Assembly (NCBI GenBank): GCA_000733355.1
Contig: JNVV01000008.1
Span: 88,333-152,332 of the forward strand
DNA from: Falciphora oryzae
Lineage: Eukaryota; Ascomycota; Sordariomycetes; Magnaporthales; Magnaporthaceae
Direction of reading: 5' to 3'
Length of the DNA: 64,000 nt
Under the pieces are notes generated by a model that saw only the letters and a list, made by a program, of their open reading frames with translations, did not search any database and was not told where the DNA came from. The translations under genes were made by a program, and so were the position numbers. This document shows, piece by piece, positions 30,843 through 42,581 of this stretch. Within the stretch, counting starts at the first letter, position 1. Each line of letters begins with the position of its first letter.

Positions 30843-32820
30843 CTAGTTCAGCGCCTGCTGGGCAAAGGTCGGCAGGATAAAGCTGGCCTTGTGGATGTCG
30901 GCGTTGTAGTAGCGGCACTTGGCCGCCTCCTCCTCCTTGGTCCAGCTCCTCAGGGGGACCTTGACGTTGGCCTTGGGGTCCTTGGAGCAGACCATGAAGC
31001 CGATCTGGCCCGAGGGGTAGGTCGGGATCGTGGTGTAGGCGTACTCGGCCACGGGGAAGACCTCCTTGCAGTCCTTCTTGAGCCTCGTGATCAGGGGCAG
31101 GTGGAGCCATTGGTTCTCGGCTGCGGTTGCGCAAGAGGAGTCGTTAGTGTCCAGGTTCAAGAAGGTTGTGAATCTGTTGACGGTAGCAGCGGAGATCGCG
31201 AACGTAGACGGAGTCGCAGGAACCAAAAAGAAGGAGAGAGAGAAAAGAAGACAGAGAACAAAATCGCACAAATACTTTACAGCACGCGAATTCCGGCTCT
31301 TCTTCCCATATATAGAGATCCCAAACCAGCTCGTGGCCCACCCCGCACACAACACCAAAGGACCTTGCCATGGCGGTTCTGTAGCACTCAAGGCGCCACT
31401 GGCGCTAGGACGTGGAAAAGCCGATCTTTTTTGAATCTCGCAGGAATCGCTCTCAAGTGGGATTCCAGGGAATAAAAAAAGGCAGTCCATGCTTGTGTGC
31501 CCGTTTCTTCTCAAGAATAAGGAGAACATACAACCTTGGGTGGTGATGACGCCGCCCTCGCGCAGGGCGTCGTGGAGCAGCTGGAAGTACGACTTCTGGA
31601 ACAGGCTCTCGGCGGGGCCGTCCGGGTCGGACGAGTCGGTGATGATGACGTCGAAGGCGTTCTTGTACTCGTCGAGGAACTTGAAGCCGTCGCCGACGTG
31701 GACGGTGGACTTGGGGTGAGTCAGCCCGGCCGCCATGTCGGGCAGGTACTGCTTGGACAGGCGGATGACGGCCTCGTCGATGTCGCACAGGATGGCCTCC
31801 TCGACGCAGTCGTGCTTGACGACCTCGCGCAGCACGCCGCCGTCGCCGCCGCCGATGACGAGCACCTTCTTGGGGTTGGGGTGCGAGTTGAGGGCCAGGT
31901 GCGTGATCATCTCCTGGTACGCAAACTCGTCGCGCTCCGTGGCCTGGATGACGTTGTCCAGCACCAGCACGTTGCCATAGTCGGTCGACTTGAAGATGAG
32001 CACGTCCTGGTACTTGCTCTTCTCGTGGTGCAGCACCTTGTCGACCTTGAGGGTCATGGCCTGGCCTGCCGTGCCGTGCCGTGCCGGGTTGGCGATGTTG
32101 TCAGCCGTGTGCCCCTGATGTTGTTTCTGTAGCGACAGGGGTCTCGTGATTCCGACTTACCAGGCCACATGTCGGAGATTTCGCGGAACCATCCATCTGC
32201 GAGGCGTTGCTCAGTTTTCTTCCTGTCAGTATGGACCACAACACCGCCATCGTTTTTCGCAGCCGTGGTGATGCATCGCGAGAGCGCCGCTGGTCTGCCG
32301 ACCCCGTGCCGCCATGCCGAGCGCCCGCCGAAGCCAAGCGTTCCACCCACGGCGACTCGGAGGCCGCACATGCCGCCACAGGCCGGTCGACGTCCCGGCG
32401 AGGCCCCCCAACGCGAGTTTCTCGGTTGTCAGGGGTCCCTGCCCAAGCGAGAAAGGAGAAATTGGATGTCTCCGGGGGCTCGCGCGTGTCCACATCGAAC
32501 GATTCCGAGAGGGGGGCAAGCTGTGGGATTTGCCTTGCATCGACGCAATCCCATCACCCAGCAGCTGCAGCAAGCATGCTGCTGATCCTCATACGGGAGT
32601 CTCGCGATATGCGGGCAGTTGCAATGGCAGACCGAGGCCCCGACAGCGGCGCAACCGCACGCGCTCTGCGGGACCAGAAAAAAAAAACGTTTCATGGGGC
32701 TTTTGGGGGAGCGATGGCGGGGTGAAATTGCGGCGGGCGGGCGCTCAATGCGCAGCAACATGAGCCCCCGGGACAAGGCGACTTACCCTTGATGGTCTCG
32801 TGGACGATCTCGTTGCTCAT
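30843..32820 (-). CDS. spe3: spermidine synthase, 292 aa
   Basis: Exons 32820-32787, 32196-32161, 32065-31535 and 31120-30843. The enzyme transfers an aminopropyl group from decarboxylated SAM to putrescine in the cytosol. Motifs seen: start [55 protein letters not shown] (GGGDGG at 95-100), the dicarboxylate/putrescine motif DSSDPDGP (167-174), [10 protein letters not shown] and GFMVCSKDP. Length is normal for the family. Intron 1 is long for this genome (590 bp) and intron 3 is 414 bp. The donor of intron 3 that matches the family alignment is GTTGTA; a textbook GTATGT lies 3 bp further on. The start codon follows a run of 26 A by only 9 bp. Confidence 0.92.
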
Positions 32821-32829
32821 CTTGGCGGG

Positions 32830-32855
32830 TTTTTTTTTTTTTTTTTTTTTTTTTT
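32830..32855. repeat. T26 run (A26 in the leader of spermidine synthase)
   Basis: A homopolymer of 26 ends 9 bp upstream of the spermidine synthase ATG on the minus strand, so it lies in the probable 5' UTR. Confidence 0.95.
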
Positions 32856-35800
32856 GGACAGCGGAGGTCCGGGGAAAGGGGGTATTATTCTCAACGATGG
32901 AAAAACTCTCAACCGGAAGCTCAGGGGAGAGACGGAAAAAAGAAAAATTCACAGGAGTCGTTTGCAATCCAGCGGGAAATATTTTGCTTTCCAACTCAGG
33001 TCTTGGCCTTGGCTAAGTAGGCCCCGATATACCTGGCATGTAGGCGCCCACAAAGTTTTTTTCTGCCCCTCTTCACGGGTCACATACCGGCCATCCTCTC
33101 CACCGCTTTTCTACCCGATACTGCGTGGTTTGCAGTAAATCAACTGGACGAGACAAGAGCCAGAGGAGGGGCCAGGGGAGAAGGACGAAGAAAAAAAAAA
33201 AAAGAAAAAAAACCGAGACCCCAGACAAAAACATTTGTCACGACACGCAGCAGAGGCTACCCGCAAGCCCCAGGGTTGGGCCGGGTTGCAAAGATGGGAT
33301 TAGTTCGGCGCTGCAGTTTACATGAAAATGCTCTCGCGTAAGCCCGCAGCGCTCTAGGCCGGTCTCGAAGCCCAACGACATGGTTCCCAAGCGCTTGGGA
33401 AAGAAAGCCCAGCGGGTTCTGCACATCACAGCCGTCGTCCCCAGGGTCTCCCGGCGTATTACGGGAGGCGCATTATTATTTTCGTCCTTTTGCCTCAATT
33501 TGGCTGCTATGGGCCGTTCGTGTGCAACCCGGCGTGTGCAAATCCTGGCTGAGATCTACGACACCGGAGACCGATGGGAAGAGAGCCCAGACGCTCAGCC
33601 GTTGGGCTTTTTTTTTTTTGTTTCTTCTTCTTTGTAGCCCCAATCTAGACGGCCGTTGTTGGGCAGACATCCAAAGTGCACCCGTGGAGCCTGCTGGCGG
33701 GCTCGCTGATCGCTGATCAATGTGTGCAACTCAACGGAACCCCACCACGCTGGAAGGTCCTTCCGAGGTGAGTTAACCACGGGCCGCCCCAACATCTCGG
33801 CGCTCATCCTTTTAGCGAGGCGATATCCTGCAAGTCACGCCATGGTCACGGCTGCTGTCGATAGGCCAAACGAAAGGGAAGCGTCCTAGCATCCAGATGC
33901 AACGCGCCGTGGGCTGTGGGCTTCCTGAGTCGCGGTGACAGCTGGAACTGGCTGTGCGCGAGTGTGGCAAGCATAGAGAGGCGTGCGCGTCCTCTGGTGA
34001 CGGTTTCAATGTGAACTCATGCTATAACGGTCAGTGCAGAAGAAGCCGAGAACCTAGGGTTAGGTCGCTTGAGGCGCCTAGAGTAGATGGTCTTTTCCAT
34101 CTAGAAAGTAGGCCTAGATACTGGTCTTGACGCTTGCTCTTCTTTAACTCAAGCGACGCTGGCCGTTGCCGGATACGGACATGTGGGCAAATTGTGCTAT
34201 CGAGCAACCAAGCAGAGGCCAGAAATCTGCGATGTCCAAAGAACATTGGACGAGGTCAACATCGACGACACTAATTGGGGCCTCTAGTGGTTCGTAATAA
34301 GCACCTTGGTTTTGTTACTGGGACTAATTGAAGAAGGGAGTGTGCCATCATGGCCACTGGGGGCTCTAATTAGTCTTTTCGATGCTAAACCGCCCTTTCT
34401 TGCGATTTTGGCCAGGCCGGCGAGCAAGCATGTCCGGTCGTGGGAGTCCCTGCTGAAACGCCATCCCGGACCTGGATGGCCCTGGTTCCAGTCCAGGAAT
34501 TTCTCGGCTGTCTTGGGCACACGGCGGAGCGCAGGCAAAACCCTCGGGCCGAGATTCCACGTGGTGGAGGAAGGGAGTGGAGGAGGTTCCTACTCGCGAT
34601 CTTTGGTCTGTTCTCGCCGGCCCTCGGCTGCGGGTTGCGTGCTCATTTGTTTCTGTGACATTCGGGAGCGGTTTACTGGCCCCCCAGAGAGAGACACGAT
34701 GAAACGCGAGGGAAAGGCTCTTCGGAGGGAGGGGTTTGAGCAGTTGACGAGAGAAGGCAAGAGAAGCCACGCGGGCCGTGGTAGATCGAGCGGCCAGTCA
34801 GGGGCAGCCCGGTGTTGCGCCGAACACGTTTTGACGACATGGTCACATTGCGGCTTTTTTTTTTTTTTTTTTACTTCTATTTTAGTTTGGGACCTCTGCC
34901 ACGCAGCGTCGCTGCGCGCCATCGCGTCGTCGCGTTGCGGTGGGTTTCACTACCGCCTCTTTGATCCGCCAATTTGCCGGCAACTCGGTTGCTGTAAAGG
35001 CTTTGGCGGGCGGGCATGAAGGTGGTCCACCCGGATGGTGACGAGCTGTGGTAATATGATCTTGCTCTGTGTTATTGAGCGCCAGGGGAGACTTCACCGA
35101 GAGGAGCGCGGGGAGCACGGAGTGCGACGTACATGGAGACGCACCAAAAAGGGGGGCTGCAGGTTGCAGTCGTTAGGGCGGTGCAGCTTCGCCGCATAGA
35201 TGCACGTAGCAGCACAGGCATTGTCTCGGACTTGCAGAAAACACCAGGCTACGTTGTAGCTCGACGTCGCAAAAAGGCATCTCGCGGTGGGAGGGCCTGG
35301 GCAACCAACCAGGCTTACCACAGATATGATGCATCTGGATTGGGATAGAGACGGTGCGAGGCCCCACAGGGGAAAGAAAAGTGCAATATTGAGCAGGCGA
35401 GTGGGTTGCGCAAGAGTCATGTCATGCATTGGTCATGATGAATGACACCGGCCAGGCTGCAACCAAGTGGTGGGCCATAAAACCCGATCGGAGCGAGTCC
35501 TTGTTGATTTGCGGTGCCCGGTTGAGCTGCCCACCAACGTGCATGTGTTACTTGACGTTGTGAGTTCTGCTGGAAGAGCGTCTGATGTGTGGTGCGTGGT
35601 GCTACAGCGTCGGGTATATCGGAGGGTGTCACCAACCGACGTCGAAACCAGGGCGAGCTATCAACCGCCGCAAGAATGGAAGCATGGAACGAAGGAAGCA
35701 AGCTCGAATGCGCCTGGCCTGCTGGGGCTGCCCTGACCAGACAAACGTTTCTATCGAATACCAGCCTGTCGGCGCATGGAGCCGCGCCGCCCACACACCG

Positions 35801-37904
35801 AGGCACAAACCTGGCCCGTCCGTGTTTCAAGAAACCCACCGCGCATCGATCGGGCGACGGGACACACAGACGAGAGAGGAGCCTGCCGCTAGAACTTGCG
35901 CTTGGGATTGCGATCAGCCAGCGATGGGCTCCATTTCCGTCCCCTCAGGCCCTCCTTTTTGTTTTATTGGCGCGGCCCCGCCCGCGGCGCTAGGTACCTA
36001 TCCATGGGCTTCTGCTGGCGGCAGCCAACGTCCTGTTTCCTGCTTGGACTTGGAGAGTGAGGTGACATGGCGAGTGGGTGAAGTGGGTGAGCACCCCAAC
36101 CTAGCCGACGGAGTAATTGAGTGCCAGAGTGCCTCGGTGCCTCGCTAGCCCGCATCAAGCAAAATATGGCGACGCATCCCATTCGTAGGCCAGCACTGGC
36201 GCTAGCAGCGCACCCCAGCCTGTGCTACCGTCATGGCGGCCGATGGCGGCCGCCACGTGCCGGCTGAGCAGCCCGCCGGGCAGGCGCATTCGGCCGCGCG
36301 CGGGGGAGGAGCGATGGAGGGAGAGGGTCTCTGGAGCAGCCGTCGAAAGCGTCGAAGAACTCGCAAGCCCGCGCCGCACAGTCCTCCTTGACCTGGGCCA
36401 AAGGGCAACACCCCTGCCGCCACCAGGGGATCCCAGAGCTCGGGACTCTCCCATCTTAGCCACCCCGAGTTAAGGCAAAGTCCCGTGGTTACAGCAGTCT
36501 GCCAACCTAGCCGAGCCAGAGACCTCGCGCTCATTGCACCCTCGCGCTCCACGCTGGGCCCCACCATCATCTCCATCGAGCCCACCACCCGTCCTTCAAA
36601 ATGCGTGCTGCTCACATTCCTGCCGCGACCAGCCCTGCAGCCAACTTCGCGGCCCAGAAGGCAGTTCCTCTCGGAGCAGGCCCGGCCGCCGGATTGTGGA
36701 TCGTGGACCACACGCCCTGGTTGCTTGTTTCTTGTTGCTTTTTCGTGTTATTTTTTATTTTCGAACCTCTTTATTTTTGCTCCTGGACTCTCTCATTTGC
36801 AGCATTGATTGGTGGTCTCCTCGTTTCCTGCTCCCTTCCGCTCTGCTTTCTTTCTTTCTTTCTTTTTTTTTTCCTCTCTCTTTTCTTGATCTTTCCCCAT
36901 TCGTCATCGTCTGCGCCGTTATCCTTCCTTTTTGGTCTTCTTTGCTGTGCAATCTCGCATCAAGGGGAGCATAACTGGAGAAAAAGCACAGTGATTTTTC
37001 GTCCTTTACCCACCCCTCTCCACCTCGTGTCGGGTCCTCTGTGCAGACCGAGACCTTCCTTCCTGCCCGTCTGTCTGCCCCCGACAGTGCCCTGGATTGC
37101 GTGGTTGCTTCTGCGCCATCTTCATGTCTGTGTGTGTGTCGTATATGCTGGGTTGGCCCTTTTGAACTGGTGGGTAGCCTCTCCGCACCAGCCCATGCTG
37201 TTCCTATTACATCGTGCATACGTTGCCACACCTTGAGCTTGTCTCGACTCGTTTCCCTCCCCCATCCGACCCTGACACCCGACACCCAAGCTGCCCAAAG
37301 ACTAGCCGAAGGCACACCTACCTACGCCTGCCCGTTGCGCCCAGGGACTTCTTGCATTTCCCCCTCCCCAAGCAGCGCCGTCTGCTTCTCTTGGATCGCC
37401 AGCGAACATCTTGACCCGGCCCCTATCCGCTAAACAGTGCGCAAGTCGCCACCAGCCCGGGCCTGCGAATACCGTGCCCATATCCTTCCACAGGGGGACT
37501 CCCGGCTGCCTGAGCTCGCCTCGACCCCTCGGCGCTCATTGTCTCTGCCTCGAGATCGGCTGCCACCAGTGTTTTTCCCCAACCGACCGACTTGCCACAA
37601 CGTCCCGACCGAAATGGCCGGGGCCCTCGGTAGATAGCTACCTGACTATCCACTCTGAAACCATTGCCGTCCTTCCTGGCACGCGCCTCTTTTTCTCCCT
37701 TTTCCGCCGGCAGAAGATCATCGCTCATCGCATCGCCCATCCAATCGCTTCGTGCAAGCCTCGCGTCGACCCTCGCGCTGTGGACTGGTCGAGGGCGGCT
37801 TCTAAACCGACGATAGAACGATCTCGAGAAGACTTTGCCGCGGGCAAAAAAAAAAAAAAAAAAAAAATTGTTTCCAAGTGAGGATTCTGGAAGAAGCATT
37901 CAAG
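32856..37904. other. intergenic region between divergent spermidine synthase and G-alpha genes
   Basis: Five kilobases with no gene I can support. It has a T18 run (34855-34872) and, from about 36720 to 37420, a strongly C/T-rich region with TTTCTTTCTTTC blocks that is typical of a fungal promoter and long leader; it ends at the G-alpha start. Open frames here (for example 34306-35019, plus) have unnatural composition and include homopolymer-coded Phe runs. Confidence 0.5.
37846..37867. repeat. A22 run in the leader of the G-alpha gene
   Basis: A homopolymer of 22 A ends 37 bp upstream of the G-alpha ATG. Confidence 0.95.
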
Positions 37905-39829
37905 ATGTGTTTCGGCGGACGCGACCGCCAGGACGATGCGGGGGCCGCCCGGAACAGAGAACTGGACAAGGTCATCCGCGCAGACGAGAAGCGCATGTCC
38001 AAGGAGGTCAAGCTGTTATTGCTCGGTACGATCTGGTTCCTGTCGCAATGCAGGGTCCCTCCCCTTCCACATTCTTTAAGGTCCTTGTGACACCGCAAGC
38101 ACATTTTGGACGCCGCATGTTTTCGCAGCCGAATTTGCTGACGCAACGTTCCGTATTTGTTATCGCAGGCGCTGGGGAATCGGGCAAGTCGACCGTCCTG
38201 AAGCAGATGAAGCTTATATACGCCCAAGGGTTCAGCAAAAACGAGAAGCTCGAGTGGAAGCCCGTCGTGTACAACAACATCATACAATCGTTCAGAGTCA
38301 TATTCGACGCCATGACGGAGTTGGGCATCCAGTTCGAGAACAAGGAGAATGAGGCATGTTTCACGCAACCGAGACAAAACATGGACAAAACCCCCTCGTG
38401 CCGAATAAAAGGCGTCGGAATGCGCCGCAGGCTAACCGTTCTCGGGTGCTGTAGAAGAACGTGGCGCGCCTATTAGAAGACCGAGAAATCAGTGCCCAGG
38501 ATGCGCTGCCAATCGAATTCCTGGAGCCCATCAAGCAGCTGTGGGTTGACGCAGGCGTCAAGAGGGCCATCGCCAAGGGAAACGAGTTTGCCCTGCACGA
38601 CAACCTGGACTAGTAAGCGCGCCTCGATCCCCGGCTCGGCCCCCGTGCCGTTCCGTCCCCCGCGCTCCGCGGCCGCGTCACCACCCGCAAAGAAACATGG
38701 AAGAGCCAGCCGGTCGGACTGGGTGGCTGGCCCGACTGACTGAGTAGTTGACTTACTGACTTGGGGGATTGCAGTTTCTGCGACGACCTGGATCGGATTT
38801 GGGACAAGGCCTACGTGCCAACAGACCAGGACCTCCTGAGGTCACGATTAAGAACAACGGGCATCACCGAGACGGTATTCGACCTGGGCCAGCTGACGTA
38901 CCGCATGTTCGACGTGGGCGGGCAGAGGTCAGAACGGAAGAAGTGGATCCACTGCTTTGAGAACGTCAACTGCCTGCTCTTCCTCGTCGCCATCTCTGGC
39001 TACGACCAGTGTCTTGTCGAGGATAAGGACGGGGTAAGATAACGACACGATCCCTTTAGTCCGCGCAGTAGAGGAGACGCGGAGGACCCGTTGAGTGACG
39101 TCGCGAGGAGGGGCGAAGTCGCCCTGGTGCATGGCTAACGTGTTTTCCTATCGCTTTCGTGACATCTAGAATCAAATGAACGAGGCCCTCATGCTCTGGG
39201 AGTCCATCGCCAACTCGCACTGGTTCGCCAAGTCAGCCCTGATCTTGTTCCTCAACAAGATGGATTTGTTCAAGGAGAAGCTGGTCAAGAGCCCNNNNNN
39301 NNNNNNNNNNNNNNNNNNNNNNNNNNNNNNNNNNNNNNNNNNNNNNNNNNNNNNNNNNNNNNNNNNNNNNNNNNNNNNNNNNNNNNNNNNNNNNNNNNNN
39401 NNNNNNNNNNNNNNNNNNNNNNNNNNNNNNNNNNNNNNNNNNNNNNNNNNNNNNNNNNNNNNNNNNNNNNNNNNNNNNNNNNNNAATCAAATGAACGAGG
39501 CCCTCATGCTCTGGGAGTCCATCGCCAACTCGCACTGGTTCGCCAAGTCAGCCCTGATCTTGTTCCTCAACAAGATGGATTTGTTCAAGGAGAAGCTGGT
39601 CAAGAGCCCCATCACCGAGTACGGCTTCACCGACTACCACGGCCCTGTCGACGACTGGAAGCAGGCCAGCAAGTACTTCATGGACAAGTTCCGGGCCCTC
39701 AACCGCAACCCGGACAAGGAGATCTACGGTCACTTCACCAACGCCACCGACACCAACCTGCTCAAGATCACGATGGGATCGGTGCAAGACATGATCATCC
39801 AGCGAAACCTCAAGCAGCTTATACTGTAA
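37905..39829 (+). CDS. gna-2: heterotrimeric G-protein alpha subunit, group II (GNA-2/MagC type)
   Basis: Exons 37905-38025, 38169-38353, 38455-38612, 38775-39033 and a last exon that begins at 39170 but is interrupted by Ns; using the second copy (39485-39829) gives a 355-residue protein, the usual length. Motifs: P-loop GAGESGKST (41-49), the switch I region with catalytic Arg179 (RSRLRTTGI), switch [10 protein letters not shown] with Gln205, FLNKMDLF and a TNATDTNLL stretch corresponding to the TCAT region. The start MCFGGR matches my memory of the fungal GNA-2/MagC group. There is no Gly2, so no N-myristoylation; Cys2 could be palmitoylated. The C-terminus (RNLKQLIL) lacks the Cys at position -4 that pertussis toxin modifies. 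It relays signals from membrane receptors; in Neurospora GNA-2 has roles overlapping GNA-1. Intron 2 begins with GC. Confidence 0.9.
39295..39484. other. assembly gap of 190 N inside the last G-alpha exon
   Basis: The 125 bp before the gap (39170-39294) are identical to the 125 bp after it (39485-39609). The second copy continues naturally into the rest of the exon, so the gap most likely separates two overlapping contig ends and no real sequence is missing. Confidence 0.93.
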
Positions 39830-41766
39830 GGAAGGCCCGCCGATCAACCACCTAATCGCAAGTCTCTTCGGCAAGGAGGGGGGCAATAATAACACTCTGG
39901 CGTCGGCCTCTCACCCGAAAGGCTTTGAGCGCAGCACCTTTTCTCTCGGTCTCATCTCTATACCATACCTACCTCCTGCCTACCTACCTCTACCTCTTCT
40001 ACGCCGCGCTGGGCCCCATTTTTAGCCTTGCCCACGCGCTACTTCGACCGCCCTGGCGATAAACCAATGCCAGCCAGAAAACTATACGAGCTTCAGATAC
40101 CCACGGTCATCGGCCACGGATGCTATTTTATTTTTTAAATTTTCGTTTTATTAAGGAAATCTTTTTACTATGTTGACAGCATTACGCAATCCGCTGCACT
40201 TATTTTACGGCCTTCGTTTGTTAGGCCATCAGCCAAAAGCGATCCTGACTCCCGGTCTGTCTCTTTCCTTTTCTTGTCTAAATGGTAGCTCTTCGTGGCC
40301 TAATTCGCCTTTCTGCTTTTGGCATTGGGTGGTACAAATCTCGTTCGTGCAAAACAAGTCCAAACCTAGTCACCTTTCTCCTTGCTTCTTTCTTTTACTT
40401 GGTTAGCATTCTTGGGATCTCGCAGCATGATATCTCACGAGCCACTGAAAGCATGCGGTGTGTTAGACTATTGTGCGGAAGCCTATCGTCTGCATTATGG
40501 CAAGGCAAGGGCGGATATGTGTGTATGTATGCTTAGGGTTCGGTGATCTAGCCTGCGATCCCTCGTCAACGTTAGTCTAGAGCGGTGGTCAGAAGGAGGC
40601 CAGGCTTGTTCAATGGGAGGAGGGGGCGCATTGGAACCATGTCGGGCAGCACGAACTATTGGAATGGAAAATGAAAAAGTAAAAGAGCAGAGCATCACAT
40701 TTCCAGAGAATACTATGCAGATGCCATGGCGAATGAGGATGGAGCTTGAGCATGCGTACCGGCGACGCCACGGAGGAGGGGGTTAGCCCGGGCCCGTTTA
40801 TGGGAATCCTCCCTTGACATGGGTTCCCTGCAGAGGAGAAGGCGCGCCGATCGATTCGAACGGGCGGTCCTAGGGTGCTGGGGGCCCGCGCTCTATTACT
40901 CGCCGCCACGACCCCGACGACGAAGCTGGAAGCTGGGGCGCGGTGGCGCGTGCCCTTGAGACCTGTCAAAGCCCCAAAAGGCTAAGCCGTCCCCACGTGG
41001 CGTTAGTGACCGGTTCGAATAGGGAAAGTTGAACTAGATGGAGGATGGATAGTGTCAAGAGTTTGGTATTTCCGGCAGGCATCGAGATGGAGGTAGGAGG
41101 GAGGGAGGAGGGAGGCACGAGCACACCCCAAGTTTGCGGGGTTCCATGTTCCATCTCCCTTCAGCCGCACGCCCTTTGCTCGTGTGCCCCGAAGAGAAGG
41201 TTGCACATATATTTGCTTCTTTTCGTCCTTCCATTGAACTAGTGCGTCCCAATGCTTCCAATCCCATCGAAGACGGGCTTCCGCTGAGGTCGTTGCTGAA
41301 CAGGTAGGTCGGTACGCTAGAGGCGGGCTTGTTCCGGCGATAGCGGCGCACGGGCGGATTCGTCAGTGCTGTGTTGTTTTCTACGCACCGGACGGACACC
41401 CACTTACACATACCACACACACACAAATACAGCATCCCCAACCAACCGATCATGTCGACCAAAAAAAAAAAAAAGTTGATACTGCAAAACAGCAACCCGA
41501 CCCCTGCCCTACCCCTGTTTTCCCCTTCAAACGTGCACAACCTCTCGACTTTGATCGACCATATCTCGAGCAAAATAGCTGATTTTACGAAAAATAAAAC
41601 TTCTTTATAGAACCCGACTGCAGCTTTCTTACTAGTTTTATTTTTGTTTTGTTCAGATTCCATTTCGTTGCTTGGTAGCAAGCGCACTGGGGAGGACTTT
41701 TCACAGTCTCGGCCTTTTTTTTTTATTTTTTTTTTTCTTTTGCCGACGTGCCGCTGTGGTTTTTTT

Positions 41767-41787
41767 TTATTATTATTATTATTATTA
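41767..41787. repeat. (TTA)7 microsatellite
   Basis: Seven perfect TTA units preceded by a T-rich stretch, in intergenic DNA. Confidence 0.9.
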
Positions 41788-42547
41788 TTTTTACTCCGAC
41801 GAAAACGTGATGGGCGGCATTGAATGCATAAGAACGGCTAGTCGCATATTTACCCCATTCAGATCTAGGCCAGGTTACTTTACCGGCCTGATCTAGTTCA
41901 CCTGATCAATTTTTGAGTGAGCTTGTGTGGAGGAGCGGCAGATCATGGAAGAACGACTTGACTCGGGCCTCATGGTGGTTTGAGAGAGAGGGGTGTGTGC
42001 CGCCTCGTGCGGACACTGTACGGGAGAGTCGCGGAAACGTGCACACTTGCGGGGTGAGCACGGGATTTGCACTGTGGGGGTGGACTTTAGGCTAGCCTTG
42101 TGGGGGGGTGTGGTGTTGGTCCAGTAAGATTGATCAAATTACCTCGGAATCGGCCTGGCAACCATGGTTTGTTTTGTGCCTTGCTGGGAAAATCGAAAGA
42201 ACCTGATTCAGCGAGCAGAGCAAAAAAGGGTGGACGACGGGTAGGTTTGACTTGAAACCACGTTTGTGAACCTCGGAAGCACCGGATCTACGAATCGCAC
42301 GGTTTCAATATATACACTTGCGTGTGACGAGAAAAAAAAAAAAGAACTCGCTCCTACAGAATTTTAAGCAGGTCCTCGGTTCTTTTGTGCTTCTCTTCTC
42401 GCATCGACCCCGCCTGTGCGTTGCATTCTTTGTTTACATCACCACTTTAGTTTTTGGATCTTTTCTGGGCATTACGCGGCAAAAGCTTCCCCGTACAGCG
42501 CCGAAGCCTCATACGCTCGTCAGCCGAGGATAAATCAAAACTCTGTG

Positions 42548-42566
42548 AAAAAAAAAAAAAAAAAAA
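42548..42566. repeat. A19 run in the leader of the GH3 gene
   Basis: A homopolymer of 19 A ends 15 bp upstream of the GH3 ATG. Confidence 0.95.
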
Positions 42567-42581
42567 TAACACATAATCAAA

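Larger units (their letters stand above)
39830..42581. other. intergenic, promoter side of the GH3 gene
   Basis: No supported gene. AT-rich 3' flank of the G-alpha gene (TTTTATTTTTTAAATTTTCG near 40127-40146), an A14 run (41461-41474), a (TTA)7 microsatellite (41767-41787), a TATATA element at about 42308-42314, some 270 bp upstream of the GH3 ATG, and an A19 run (42548-42566). Confidence 0.5.

Noticed and set aside
34306..35019. 237-codon plus-strand ORF
   Set aside because: Runs through a T18 tract and has no natural domain composition.
40840..40920. tRNA-like sequence with GTTCGAATC on the minus strand
   Set aside because: The five bases either side of the loop do not pair and no acceptor stem could be formed.
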